Below, piece by piece: positions 53,989-63,300 of a DNA stretch of 64,000 nt. The stretch spans positions 1,984,001 through 2,048,000 of the forward strand of contig JADJQZ010000001.1 in NCBI GenBank assembly GCA_016712465.1. Direction: 5' to 3'. Source of the stretch: Candidatus Obscuribacter sp. (GTDB taxonomy: Bacteria; Cyanobacteriota; Vampirovibrionia; Obscuribacterales; Obscuribacteraceae). Each line of letters begins with the position of its first letter. Within the stretch, counting starts at the first letter, position 1. The translations under genes were made by a program, and so were the position numbers. Under the pieces are notes generated by a model. It did not search any database. It was given only the letters and a program-made list of their open reading frames with translations, and was not told where the DNA came from.

Positions 53989-54945
53989 ATGAATCACGAA
54001 AAACTAGAAAACCATGACCAGTCCGCTAAGCGTCAAGACACGCTCTCCAGTCTGCACGATGAGTATTTCAGTATCAACGGAAACCTCATGGGGGCGCGCT
54101 CTTTCGACAAGAATCTGCAAGTCTCAGGTGATGGGCAGTCACTCTCCTTTGGTACGCAGGATTTGTATGGTGATGCCTCGAAGCGGTCCGTTCCTAACCA
54201 CGGTGCAAGTTCCGGCGGCTCCGAATCCTTGTTCGACGATCTCAATATTACTAAGAATAAGAATTCAGGCCGCGATGTTCTGACCAGTGAGGAGGTGACG
54301 GAAGGTGCCTATAAACTTCTGGTGCAGGCTAATAGCAATGGTAATGACATGCTGGACAAGAAAGAATGGATGAATGTCGCCTCGGTTTTCGGCTTCAATC
54401 AGGAGCAGGCTTCAAATGTTTACGATCTGGGTTGGCAAAAATACCAACAGGGAGAATCGGCACAGGATGTCGTGCGTGAGCTGATTACGCCCCAGGTGAT
54501 GAGCGCGGCCGATATTAACCGCTCCGGCGGCATAGATCGCAGAGAGTTCGATCTGTGGACGGCTAAGCCCACTTCTATCAGTGGTCTGGAAGGATCTCAG
54601 TCTGAGTTCGATAGCCTCAACCGTGAAAAGAATGGGCAGCCGGCCCGGGATGTTCTCAGTCAGACCGAGATTACGAAATCGGCCCATGACTTTCTCATCA
54701 GCACCAATACCAACGGTAACGACATTATAGATAAGCAAGAGTGGCTGAAGGTGGCGGGGGGCTTTGGTTTCAATCAGGAGCAGGCTTCAATTGCCTACAA
54801 TCTAGGTTGGCAAAAGTACCAACAGGGAGAATCTATGATGGATATAGTGAAGGAATTGATTACTCCTCGTGTGCTGAGTTCCCTTGATACAAACCAGAGC
54901 GGAGGTATCGATAGAGGTGAATTTGAGAGAGCCTTCTTAGCCTAG
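53989..54945 (+). CDS. EF-hand protein with duplicated pair of EF-hands
   Basis: 318 residues from ATG 53989, with TTGGAGC upstream. Two homologous halves of about 110 residues (starting near residues 85 and 205) each hold two Ca2+ loops: NSNGNDMLDKKE and DINRSGGIDRRE in the first, NTNGNDIIDKQE and DTNQSGGIDRGE in the second. Between the loops of each pair lies a nearly identical segment (FGFNQEQAS..Y.LGWQKYQQGES). The first 75 residues are Ser/Asp-rich and unstructured-looking. No signal peptide. It should bind up to four Ca2+. Confidence 0.88.
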   Translation: MNHEKLENHDQSAKRQDTLSSLHDEYFSINGNLMGARSFDKNLQVSGDGQSLSFGTQDLYGDASKRSVPNHGASSGGSESLFDDLNITKNKNSGRDVLTSEEVTEGAYKLLVQANSNGNDMLDKKEWMNVASVFGFNQEQASNVYDLGWQKYQQGESAQDVVRELITPQVMSAADINRSGGIDRREFDLWTAKPTSISGLEGSQSEFDSLNREKNGQPARDVLSQTEITKSAHDFLISTNTNGNDIIDKQEWLKVAGGFGFNQEQASIAYNLGWQKYQQGESMMDIVKELITPRVLSSLDTNQSGGIDRGEFERAFLA

Positions 54946-55094
54946 TTTGAGTCTTGATAGAGGTGACGGCGGAGCGGTTCTAAGATGGTTTTCTTTGGGA
55001 CCGCCGCCGTGCATTTGTGGTATTTAGTATACTTCTGGTGTGGTGCCTCAGTTGCGCTCCGATCCTGGTTCGGTCGAACACTTGGGAGTAAGTT

Positions 55095-55487
55095 GTGAAT
55101 GAGATTGGTTGCGATTGGTATAGCCGGTACAGATGGCTAAATTTAGAGGCCACCTGTGGTGCTTGTATGTTTTTCCTTGCTGAGCGACTATCCGATGGTA
55201 TGTCGGTTCTTGTTAAACATAGCAAAGAGGCTCCCGGAGAGTTAGCTCCTGGTGAACTGGCGCACCGCTATGCCGATGAAAGTAGGCTCTACTTGCAGTT
55301 GCAAAAACAGGGCATTATCAACTACTTCGACTGTTTTTCCGGGGATGGAAAGTTTTTCCTCGTTTTCGATATCGAGAGTGCCAGAAAGTTTGTTTGTACG
55401 AATCTTGATCCGGAGTTGCAAATCTCCGGCTCTGCGGAAGCCGACAATACGGGCACAGGCACTCCAGACATAGGTAGGAGCGATTAG
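55095..55487 (+). CDS. Small protein resembling a kinase N-lobe fragment
   Basis: 130 residues from GTG 55095 with GGGAGT upstream. The line SVLVKHSKEA..ADESRLYLQLQKQGIINYFDCFSGDGKFFLVFDI follows the N-lobe of Hanks kinases (VxVK Lys strand, helix C with Glu, L..L...I, hinge LVFD). The catalytic loop and DFG are absent, since the frame ends soon after the hinge. It could be a stand-alone regulatory fragment or remnant of a kinase. Contains one direct repeat (PGELAPGELA). It is convergent with the PEGA gene. Confidence 0.5.
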   Translation: MNEIGCDWYSRYRWLNLEATCGACMFFLAERLSDGMSVLVKHSKEAPGELAPGELAHRYADESRLYLQLQKQGIINYFDCFSGDGKFFLVFDIESARKFVCTNLDPELQISGSAEADNTGTGTPDIGRSD

Positions 55488-55844
55488 CTAATAACTGCCG
55501 CCGTCTCTCTCTAAGATCACACCCAGGTAGTCCTGTCCTTTGAATTCCAGCACGCGCGAAAGGGTTTTGAAGCCTGGTTTGCGTACTTCCAGGCTGTGGG
55601 TGCCGTCTTTGAGATGGCAGGAAAAGATGCCGCCCGATAGTCCTGAATTATTGGCGATGTTCATTTTGCCAAGTCTGGAGCCGTTCAAGTAAATTTCAGC
55701 TCCGACGGCTTCCGAATCGCCGCTCAAAAAGAAATTGGTGTTGCGGCGGCTATTGCCTCTGGTTTGAATGAAGAGCACAAGCAGCACGCTTATCACCACG
55801 GCCAGCCAGATCGCTGGTGCATTGTTCCGCCTGGCAATTAGCAT
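55488..55844 (-). CDS. Membrane-anchored PEGA-domain protein
   Basis: 118 residues. One N-terminal membrane span (about 10-27, APAIWLAVVISVLLVLFIQT) precedes a PEGA-type beta domain (GAEIYLNGSRLGKMNIANNSGLSGGIFSCHLKDGTHSLEVRKPGFKTLSRVLEFKGQDYLGVILE). PEGA domains occur in envelope proteins with no single known ligand. The gene is 13 bp after the PBP1A gene on the same strand and likely co-transcribed with it. Confidence 0.8.
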   Translation of the reverse strand: MLIARRNNAPAIWLAVVISVLLVLFIQTRGNSRRNTNFFLSGDSEAVGAEIYLNGSRLGKMNIANNSGLSGGIFSCHLKDGTHSLEVRKPGFKTLSRVLEFKGQDYLGVILERDGGSY

Positions 55845-55857
55845 AGGGCGCCCGACC

Positions 55858-58221
55858 TTATCTAGTCTTTTCGGCCGGCAGATACTGCGGGCCGGGATTG
55901 TAAGGATAAAGTCTCATGACCACACCTTCGGCATTTTTACTTTGCACCGGTTTGGCGGCGGTTCTAGCTGGAGCCGGTTCCGGCAATTTTTCGCTTAGGG
56001 TTCTGTCGCCGCCCTGGGGCAACTTGCCCTGTGGTCCTTCGTTGCCGCCTCCCGGTGTGGGAGCTGTGGGCGGTGTCTCAGCCGGGGTGGTAACGGGAGG
56101 AGCGGTGGGCGGTGTCTTATCGGAACCTGGTGTGGGGGCCGTGCCTGGTGTTTGTGCTGTGGTATCGGTGCTGCTGCCGGTCTCGGCCGCTGTGCCGCTG
56201 CCTTCAGTACTGCCGGTGGTGCTGCCTGTTTCGCTTATGCCGGCGGTAGCGGTATCTTCTTTTGCCGGCGTTTCGCTGGAGCGCGCCAGTTGTTCACCGC
56301 TACCGGCTGGTTTAGTTTCATCGGGACTTATGGGCGAGGGCACCATGAAATTGCCGGGTGGAGTGGGGTGGGCTTTATAGTAAGCCTCGTTGTAGTTGTG
56401 CCAGATCTTGGCCATCACAACGCCGCCGGTGACGTTCTTGCCCTCGATGGAGTGATTTTCGTCGTTACCGCCCCAGACGGCTGTGACCAGGTCCGGGGTG
56501 AAGCCGATGAACCAGATGTCTTTGCCTTCATCGGCGGTGCCGGTTTTGCCGGCCACGGGACGGTCGGCCAGCTTGGCCTGGGTGCCGGTACCCCATCTGA
56601 CTACATCTTGCATGCAGTCTACCAGGCGGGCTATTGGTTCAACCTGGAAGGCTCGGTCGACCTTGGGCTCGAAGACTTCAATCACCTGACCGCGGTTGTT
56701 TTCAATTTTGCGAATCACCTGGGGTTTGATGGTGACGCCGAATCTGGCGAAAGTGGAGTAGGCACCGGCCATTTCCAGGGGCGAGGCGGCGGAACTGCCC
56801 AGGGCAAGAGAAAGGTTCGGATCAAGTTTGGCGGTAAGACCGGCCAGTCTGGCTGTTTCAATGACGCTCTCCATGCCCACTTCCTTACCGATTTTGACGG
56901 CCGGTACGTTGCGTGACAGAGCCAGGGCCCGGCGCACTGTTATGCGTCCGTAAAATTTGCGGTCAAAGTTTTTGGGTGCATAGTCGGGCAGACCCCAGGG
57001 CTGGTGGATGACCAGGGGCGAGTCGTCGATGATGCTGTCAGGGTTGTAGGCGTTTTTGGAAAAGGCCGTCAGGTAGACGAAGGGCTTGAAGGAGGAGCCG
57101 ACAGTGTGGGGATTGGTGGCCCGGTTGAACTGGTTCTTCCAGAAATCGCCTACACCGCCCACCAGGGCAATGATCGCTCCGTCGTTTACTCTTACGGAAA
57201 CGAGAGCGCCCTGGGTGACCCCCTTCGGTGCTTTCTTGATGCCTTCATTGAGATTTTGTTCGGCCAGTTCCTGGGCGGTGGTATCAAGGTTGGTGTAGAC
57301 CCTCAGACCCTGGCGGCGCATCTCTGCCTGTGAGAAGCGTTCCCGCAAAACCTCCAGCACATAACTTATATAGTACGGGTACTTTTGCAGGGGGTTGATG
57401 CCCTTTTTGAAAGCCAATTTTTGCGCTTTGGCATCTTTGGCCTGTTTGTCGGTGATGTAGCCGTATTCCACCATTTTGGCAATGATTTCTCGCTGTCTGG
57501 CAATAGCCTGGTCGCGGCCTTTGACTGTGCCCAGTTCGCTTGGTGCCTTGACCAGACCGGCTAGAAAGGCTGATTCGGCGATGTTCAAGCGGGTAGCTGT
57601 CTTATCGAAGTAGCGGGAAGCGGCCCGTTCGATACCGTAGGCATTGTTGCCGAAGTAGACCTGGTTCAAATACATATTGAGGATGCGCTCTTTGCTATAG
57701 CGGCGCTCCAGGTCCCAGGCTACGTAAGCTTCCTTCAGTTTGCGATCGACGGTACGACCGGCGTCGGAGAAGAAGAGGTTTTTGGCCAACTGCTGAGTGA
57801 TGGTGGAACCGCCTTCCACCACGTGTCCGGCTTGCATGTTGGCCAGGAAGGCACGAATGATACTGAAGAAATTGATACCGTTATGTTCGTAGAAGTGGTG
57901 ATCTTCAGCGGCCAGGATGGCCTGCTGCATGTGGTTGGAAATTTGATTGAGAGGCACCACGCGCCTGTCTTCGTCACCCTCGACAGTACAAATCAGGTGG
58001 TCTTGCCCGTCGAAGATCTGAATGGCTTCAATGGGTTCATAGCGCTCGACCATGGTCACATCAGGAATATCCTGCAATTGTTTCCAGAAGGAAGCACCCA
58101 GGTAGCCCAGTCCGAGACAGCCCACCACCACACCAAAAATGGTGATTTTCTTCAAGGGCCCGGAAATGCGACCGAGCGCGCCCTGATTTTTCTTTCTGGC
58201 CTGTGATCTGCGTTTTGCCAC
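55858..58221 (-). CDS. Class A penicillin-binding protein (PBP1A-like)
   Basis: 787 residues; membrane span at about 25-45. GT51 transglycosylase domain: EDHHFYEHNGIN, GGSTITQQLAKNLFF, RKLKEAYVAWDLERRYSKERILNMYLNQVYFG. Transpeptidase domain: nucleophile SFKP (GSSFKPFVYLTAF), SRNVPAVKIG and AGKTGTADEG. It polymerises and crosslinks peptidoglycan in the periplasm. The C-terminal 150 residues are a Pro/Thr/Gly-rich disordered tail (for example TPGTAPTPGSDKTPPTAPPV) that ends near RLYPYNPGPQYLP. PEGA gene follows closely. Confidence 0.95.
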   Translation of the reverse strand: MAKRRSQARKKNQGALGRISGPLKKITIFGVVVGCLGLGYLGASFWKQLQDIPDVTMVERYEPIEAIQIFDGQDHLICTVEGDEDRRVVPLNQISNHMQQAILAAEDHHFYEHNGINFFSIIRAFLANMQAGHVVEGGSTITQQLAKNLFFSDAGRTVDRKLKEAYVAWDLERRYSKERILNMYLNQVYFGNNAYGIERAASRYFDKTATRLNIAESAFLAGLVKAPSELGTVKGRDQAIARQREIIAKMVEYGYITDKQAKDAKAQKLAFKKGINPLQKYPYYISYVLEVLRERFSQAEMRRQGLRVYTNLDTTAQELAEQNLNEGIKKAPKGVTQGALVSVRVNDGAIIALVGGVGDFWKNQFNRATNPHTVGSSFKPFVYLTAFSKNAYNPDSIIDDSPLVIHQPWGLPDYAPKNFDRKFYGRITVRRALALSRNVPAVKIGKEVGMESVIETARLAGLTAKLDPNLSLALGSSAASPLEMAGAYSTFARFGVTIKPQVIRKIENNRGQVIEVFEPKVDRAFQVEPIARLVDCMQDVVRWGTGTQAKLADRPVAGKTGTADEGKDIWFIGFTPDLVTAVWGGNDENHSIEGKNVTGGVVMAKIWHNYNEAYYKAHPTPPGNFMVPSPISPDETKPAGSGEQLARSSETPAKEDTATAGISETGSTTGSTEGSGTAAETGSSTDTTAQTPGTAPTPGSDKTPPTAPPVTTPAETPPTAPTPGGGNEGPQGKLPQGGDRTLSEKLPEPAPARTAAKPVQSKNAEGVVMRLYPYNPGPQYLPAEKTR

Positions 58222-58395
58222 TTTTGCCTGAGCCGGTCGTTTTCTATATCCGTGAGAGATTTCGAAGATGTCAGTTAGTACGTTTCATCGGCATTATAAC
58301 TTAGTTGTGCAGGTGTGCCTGTTAGCGTCGCTTCATGGTAAAAGCCGCTGTTAAGGGTGGGTAAGAATTGTGCCTGACACAGGCGCGATCCAAGC

Positions 58396-58421
58396 AAAAA
58401 AGAGGGGTTTCCCCCTCTTTT
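58396..58421 (-). terminator. Intrinsic terminator after the xer gene
   Basis: Perfect 10-bp stem (AAAAGAGGGG / CCCCTCTTTT) with a 4-base loop. On the minus strand the stem runs into a T tract; it lies 27 bp beyond the recombinase stop codon and separates it from the PBP1A gene. Confidence 0.85.
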
Positions 58422-58447
58422 GAGTGTTGCTTAATGTTTGCGTTATA

Positions 58448-59452
58448 TCAAGCGCGCGGATGGGTGTTCATATAGACCCTTCTCAGTCTTTCCAGGCTGA
58501 CATGGGTGTATATCTGGGTGGTGTTGATGGTCGTGTGACCGAGCAGGTCTTGAACTACGCGCAGGTCGGCGCCGCCCTCCAGGAGGTGGGTGGCGAAGGT
58601 GTGTCTCAAGGTGTGAGGCGTGATGGTCTTATTAATGCCGGCCTTGAGGGCGTGTTTCATGACGATGCGGTGCACCGAGCGGGAAGAAAGCCTGGTTGCC
58701 TGGCGGCTCACGAAGAGCGGGTGCTCGGCCTGAGGGTGGCGACCCTCTGCCAGTTTGGACCAGTACTCGGTCAGATATTTCTTCAGCCAGTTATGGGCGC
58801 TCTGGTTCAGGAGCACTACTCTTTCTTTGCCGCCTTTACCGAGTACGCGCATTTCCATGGCTTCCTGATTGTAGTCTTGCACCCGGAGCCCGCAAAGCTC
58901 ACTGACGCGCATACCGGTGGCATAGAGTACTTCCATCAGGGCTCTGTCTCTGACACCAAGCACGGTGTTGGTATCGGGAGTCATGAGCAGGCGAACTACT
59001 TCTTCTTTGTCAAGACAAGAAGGAAGTCTTCTTGTCAGCTTGGGACCTCTCACTTGTTTCGAGGGATCTTCATCGATGAGTTGTTCGCGGCGCAGGTAGC
59101 GATAGAAACTGCGAATGGCTGAGATCTTTCTAGCCACGGTGGGTCTGGAATATTGTTCTTGAATCTGCCTTATATAGGCACGCAAGCCCTCTGCTTCCAG
59201 CCAGCCGCTGCCAGCACCGGCGGTGCTCATATCTACGGTGGGCACATTCGTTTGTATGGGGGTTGCTTCCCCTTCGGTGTTGGGCAGATCTGAGCCGATT
59301 AGCTGGCGCAGGTCATTCATGTAAGCCCTGATTGTATGTGAAGAGTAATTCCGTTCTACTTCAAGATAACCAGCAAACTGATCTAACCAAATCTGGTGGC
59401 AATTATTTGAACCACCGTCGATGGCACCACTCAATCCATTTTGCGAACTCAC
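58448..59452 (-). CDS. Tyrosine site-specific recombinase, XerC/XerD type
   Basis: 334 residues. N-terminal SAM-like DNA-binding domain (about 20-140; FAGYLEVERNYSSHTIRAYMNDLRQL). Catalytic residues are all present: Arg in ATGMRVSELCGL, Lys in GKGGKERVV, His and Arg in HTLRHTFATHLL (about 280/283), His in LLGHTTINTTQIYTH (about 306) and the Tyr nucleophile (about 315). Length is slightly above the 300 usual for XerC/D, with an insert near residues 53-83 (rich in Thr/Gly/Ser). It should resolve chromosome dimers at a dif site; whether it is XerC or XerD I cannot tell. Confidence 0.9.
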   Translation of the reverse strand: MSSQNGLSGAIDGGSNNCHQIWLDQFAGYLEVERNYSSHTIRAYMNDLRQLIGSDLPNTEGEATPIQTNVPTVDMSTAGAGSGWLEAEGLRAYIRQIQEQYSRPTVARKISAIRSFYRYLRREQLIDEDPSKQVRGPKLTRRLPSCLDKEEVVRLLMTPDTNTVLGVRDRALMEVLYATGMRVSELCGLRVQDYNQEAMEMRVLGKGGKERVVLLNQSAHNWLKKYLTEYWSKLAEGRHPQAEHPLFVSRQATRLSSRSVHRIVMKHALKAGINKTITPHTLRHTFATHLLEGGADLRVVQDLLGHTTINTTQIYTHVSLERLRRVYMNTHPRA

Positions 59453-59737
59453 TTTTGACCAACCTTCTAGTAACTGGGGAAAATCAAGCCGACACTTTAC
59501 TAATTATGAGAAGTTTGCAAGCTTTGTAAAGCCCCCCGGCCTGGGCAAAACGGAAGTCATGAGGCTAATAATTAGCCTTTATCGGTCTGTTTTTAGTGCC
59601 ATCTTGGGTGGTGTCAATTAGTGGTAACACCCGTGGTGGCACCACTTTCGATCATTTTGATGCATGCAAAAGTTAGCGAAGATTTTTTCTCTGATAGCCC
59701 AAAAAAATTCGCTAAATTGTCTAATAATTTAATCAGT

Positions 59738-59833
59738 CGGGGATGCGTGGGAATCGAACCCACCCAGGACAGGATCGGCCTGCCCCGCAACGGTTTTGAA
59801 GACCGCACACCACACCAGCAGTGCTCCATCCCC
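59738..59833 (-). tRNA. selC: tRNA-Sec (anticodon TCA)
   Basis: 96 nt on the minus strand, from G59833 to the discriminator G59738. Acceptor arm GGGGATG pairs with CATCCCC, with a G.G mismatch at the eighth position, so it looks like the 8-bp bacterial selenocysteine acceptor. The anticodon arm is GCGGT-CTTCAAA-ACCGT, giving anticodon TCA. A long variable arm pairs GGGCAGG with CCTGTCC. The T arm is GTGGG-TTCGATT-CCCAC. The long variable arm, TCA anticodon and discriminator G all match SelC and exclude a suppressor tRNA. CCA is not encoded. It implies that UGA is decoded as selenocysteine in this genome. Confidence 0.93.
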
Positions 59834-60292
59834 ATATGTATCGGTATCGTAAGTGGTGCGATCTTCTTTTTGCGGAGCAATCAAACGTTTTGCTTATCGC
59901 TTTAAAACGCCCAAATGATCTGTCACCACTGGTGATGCCGATTTCACCACTCTCGATGGCGGAAGGCCAAGGAGAGTGGAATATTTAGTGTATACGCAAT
60001 CGCTATGCCTGGCAATTGAAAGCTCGTTTTGGTCCGCTTATATAGATCGATTTGCCTGGAAATATTGCAATGTTCCCCTGGTCAAACACCCGGAAGCCGC
60101 AATCGGTCGCGTTCTAATTGTTAAATCTGAAAGCTTAGGCAAGGTTAATAACCGCACAGATTTATTAAGGGGATTTTATTATAGCCTCTTGAATCCTTGA
60201 AACTCCTCTTGGGTATGGTGATTCGGGTTTCTGGGAAAAGTTTAAGAAAAATTTGGGGGCTTGACGGCTCGTCATGATTCCCAACATTTTCG
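59834..60292. other. Leader region before rpoB, no gene seen
   Basis: About 460 bp between selC and the rpoB promoter. Short open frames here lack ribosome binding sites and family resemblance. It may carry regulatory sequence for either gene. No ribosomal protein genes (rplJ, rplL) lie upstream of rpoB. Confidence 0.4.
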
Positions 60293-60322
60293 TTGACAAT
60301 ACAATAGATATATCCGTATAGT
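60293..60322 (+). promoter_or_regulatory. Sigma-70-type promoter of rpoB
   Basis: TTGACA (60293-60298) and TATAGT (60317-60322) with an 18-base spacer, 77 bp before the rpoB start codon. Consistent with rpoB having its own promoter rather than reading through from ribosomal protein genes. Confidence 0.6.
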
Positions 60323-60398
60323 TGCTCCCTTGTGCCTGCATTTGCCTTAGCGCAACTGCAATCTTTGTGCATCCACAGCCATAATTTAGAGGTAACCG

Positions 60399-63300
60399 AT
60401 GGCTTTAGAGTTGTCTGAGCGCGTAAGAACCTTCGGGGCCGGTTCTACGCGCATTGCCGATCTGCCCGATCTCGCCGAGATTCAAAAAAGTTCGTTCAAA
60501 TGGTTCATTGAAGAGGGGCTCGCAGAAGAACTGCGTGCCTTTAGTCCTATTAAGGATTACACCGGCCGTCTCGAACTGCACTTTTTGACCAACTACAACT
60601 TCGAGGATCATACTGAGCCTAATAAGCCTAAGACCCCCGAAGAGGCTCGTTCGCTCGATGCCAGCTTCACTAAGAAGCTGCGTATCCAGATGCGCCTGGT
60701 CAACAGGGAAATGGGTGAGATCAAAGAACAAGAGATCTACGTCGGCGATATTCCGATGATGACCGACCGCGGTACATTCATTATTAACGGTGCTGAGCGC
60801 GTTATCGTTTCTCAGATTGTGAGAAGCCCTGGTATCTACTTCAAGAGAGAAGTCGATTCCAACGGTAAGCGTACCTTCTCCGCCACCATGATCCCCAACC
60901 GGGGCGCCTGGCTCAAGTTCGAAACCGATGTCAACGACATTATCTATGTCAAAATCGACAAGAACCGTAAACTGCCGGCAACTACCTTGCTTCGTGCTCT
61001 CGGCTATTCCGATTCCGAGATGGAGAGCTTGTTCCGTCATAAAGAGTTCCTCAAAAAGACTCTCGACAAAGATGCCAACAAGACCCGCGAAGACTCACTA
61101 ATTGAAGTCTACAGAAAGCTCAGACCGGGCGATCCGCCCTCTGTGGCCGGCGGTCAGAGCATCCTCGACAGCCGCTTCTTCGACGACAAGCGCTATGACC
61201 TGGGCCGTGTCGGACGCTACAAGCTCAACAAAAAGCTTGCTCTTTCCGTTCCCGAGACTCAGCGCACCCTCACCCGTGAAGATATCGTCGCATCGGTCGA
61301 TTACCTCATCGGCTTGCACTACGACGAAGGTCACGTGGATGACATCGACCACCTCGGTAACCGTCGTATCCGTTCCGTCGGCGAACTGTTGCAGAACCAG
61401 TTCCGCATCGGTTTGACCAGACTGGAAAGAATCGTGCGTGAGCGCATGACCTTGCAGGATGCCGACACCCTCACACCGGCCAACTTGCTCAACACCAAGC
61501 CTCTGGTGGCAGCTATCCGTGAATTCTTCGGCTCCTCGCAGTTGTCGCAGTTCATGGACCAGACTAACCCCCTGGCTGAACTGACCCACAAGCGCAGACT
61601 GTCTGCCCTTGGACCGGGCGGTTTGTCCAGAGAGAGAGCGGGCTTCGCGGTTCGCGACATTCACCCCAGCCATTACGGTCGTATTTGTCCGGTAGAGACT
61701 CCTGAAGGTCCCAACGCCGGTCTGATAGGCTCGCTGGCTACCCATGCCCGCGTCAACGCTTATGGTTTCATCGAAACTCCTTACCGCCTCGTTGAAAACG
61801 AGATGGTCACCGAAACCATTCACTACCTCACCGCCGACGAGGAAGACAGATACCGTGTTGCTCCTGGTGATGTGCCGGTGAATGAAGACGGCAGTTTCGT
61901 CAAGGAATTGATTCCGGTTCGCTATAAAGCCGAGTTTATCGAAACCTCTCCTGATCACGTCGACTATGTGGGCGTCAGCCCCATTCAGATCGTTTCAGTG
62001 GGAACGGCTCTCATCCCCTTCCTGGAGCACGACGACGCTAACCGCGCCCTCATGGGTTCGAACATGCAACGTCAGTCGGTGCCCCTGGTCAAGACCGAAA
62101 GACCGCTGGTCACCACCGGCATCGAGCGCCAGGCTGCGCGCGACTCGGGTATGGTGATCGTGGCCGATATCGAAGGTAAAGTGGAGTACGTCTCCGCTAC
62201 CTCTATACATGTACGCACCAAGGACAAGCGCCTGGTCAAATACCGTCTTTCCAAGTTCCAGCGTTCCAACCAGGATACTTGCTTGAACCAGAAGCCGGTG
62301 GTGAGACCCGGTGACAACGTCAAGCCCGGCGATGTCATCGCCGACGGTGCCGCCACCAATACCGGCGAGCTTTCCGTAGGACGCAACCTGCTCGTGGCCT
62401 TCATGCCCTGGGAAGGTTACAACTTTGAGGACGCCATCCTTATAAGTCAGCGCCTGGTCTTTGATGATGTGCTTACTTCTATCCACATTGAGAAACTGGA
62501 AATCGACGCTCGTTCCACCAAGCTTGGACCGGAAGAGATAACCAGAGAAGTTCCCAACGTATCGGAAGAGTCGCTGCGCCACCTGGATGAAACTGGTATC
62601 GTGAGAATCGGTTCCCGTGTATATCCGGACGATATCCTGGTCGGTAAGATCACACCTAAGGGTGAATCCGAGCACCCGCCGGAAGAAAAACTCTTGCGTG
62701 CCATCTTCGGTGAAAAAGCCAGAGACGTTCGCGATAACTCCTTGAGAGTGCCCCACGGTGAAGGCGGTCGTGTTGTAGACGTTAAAGTCTTCGACAGAGA
62801 AAAAGGCGACGAATTGCCGCCTGTAGCCAACAAAGTGGTGCGTGTCTACATTGCCCAGAAACGTAAAGTATCCGTGGGCGATAAAGTGGCTGGACGTCAC
62901 GGTAACAAAGGTATCGTGGCTAAGATTCTGCCCACCGAGGACATGCCCTTCCTGCCCGATGGTACTCCGGTAGACATCGTGCTTAACCCGCTTGGTGTGC
63001 CTTCCCGTATGAACGTGGGACAGACCTTCGAAACCTTGCTCGGTCTGGCTGCATACCTGACCGGTCAGCGCTACGAAGTACCTCCTTTCGACGAAATGTT
63101 CGAATCGGAAGCTTCCAGCGTCACTGTCCATAACGAGATCAAGAAAGGCAAGAAAGTCTCCGGCTTTGACTGGGTAGGCGATGACGGTAAAGTCACCCTC
63201 TACGACGGTCGTACCGGTGATGCCTTCGACAATCCGGTCACCGTCGGCAAGATCTATATGATGAAACTGGTCCACCTGGTAGACGACAAGATTCACGCTC

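Noticed and set aside
59738..59833. Opal suppressor tRNA rather than selC
   Set aside because: The long paired variable arm, extended acceptor arm and discriminator G are those of tRNA-Sec, not of a mutated Trp, Ser or Leu tRNA.
59976..60200. 74-codon ORF between selC and rpoB
   Set aside because: No ribosome binding site, no family resemblance, and it lies in the rpoB leader.
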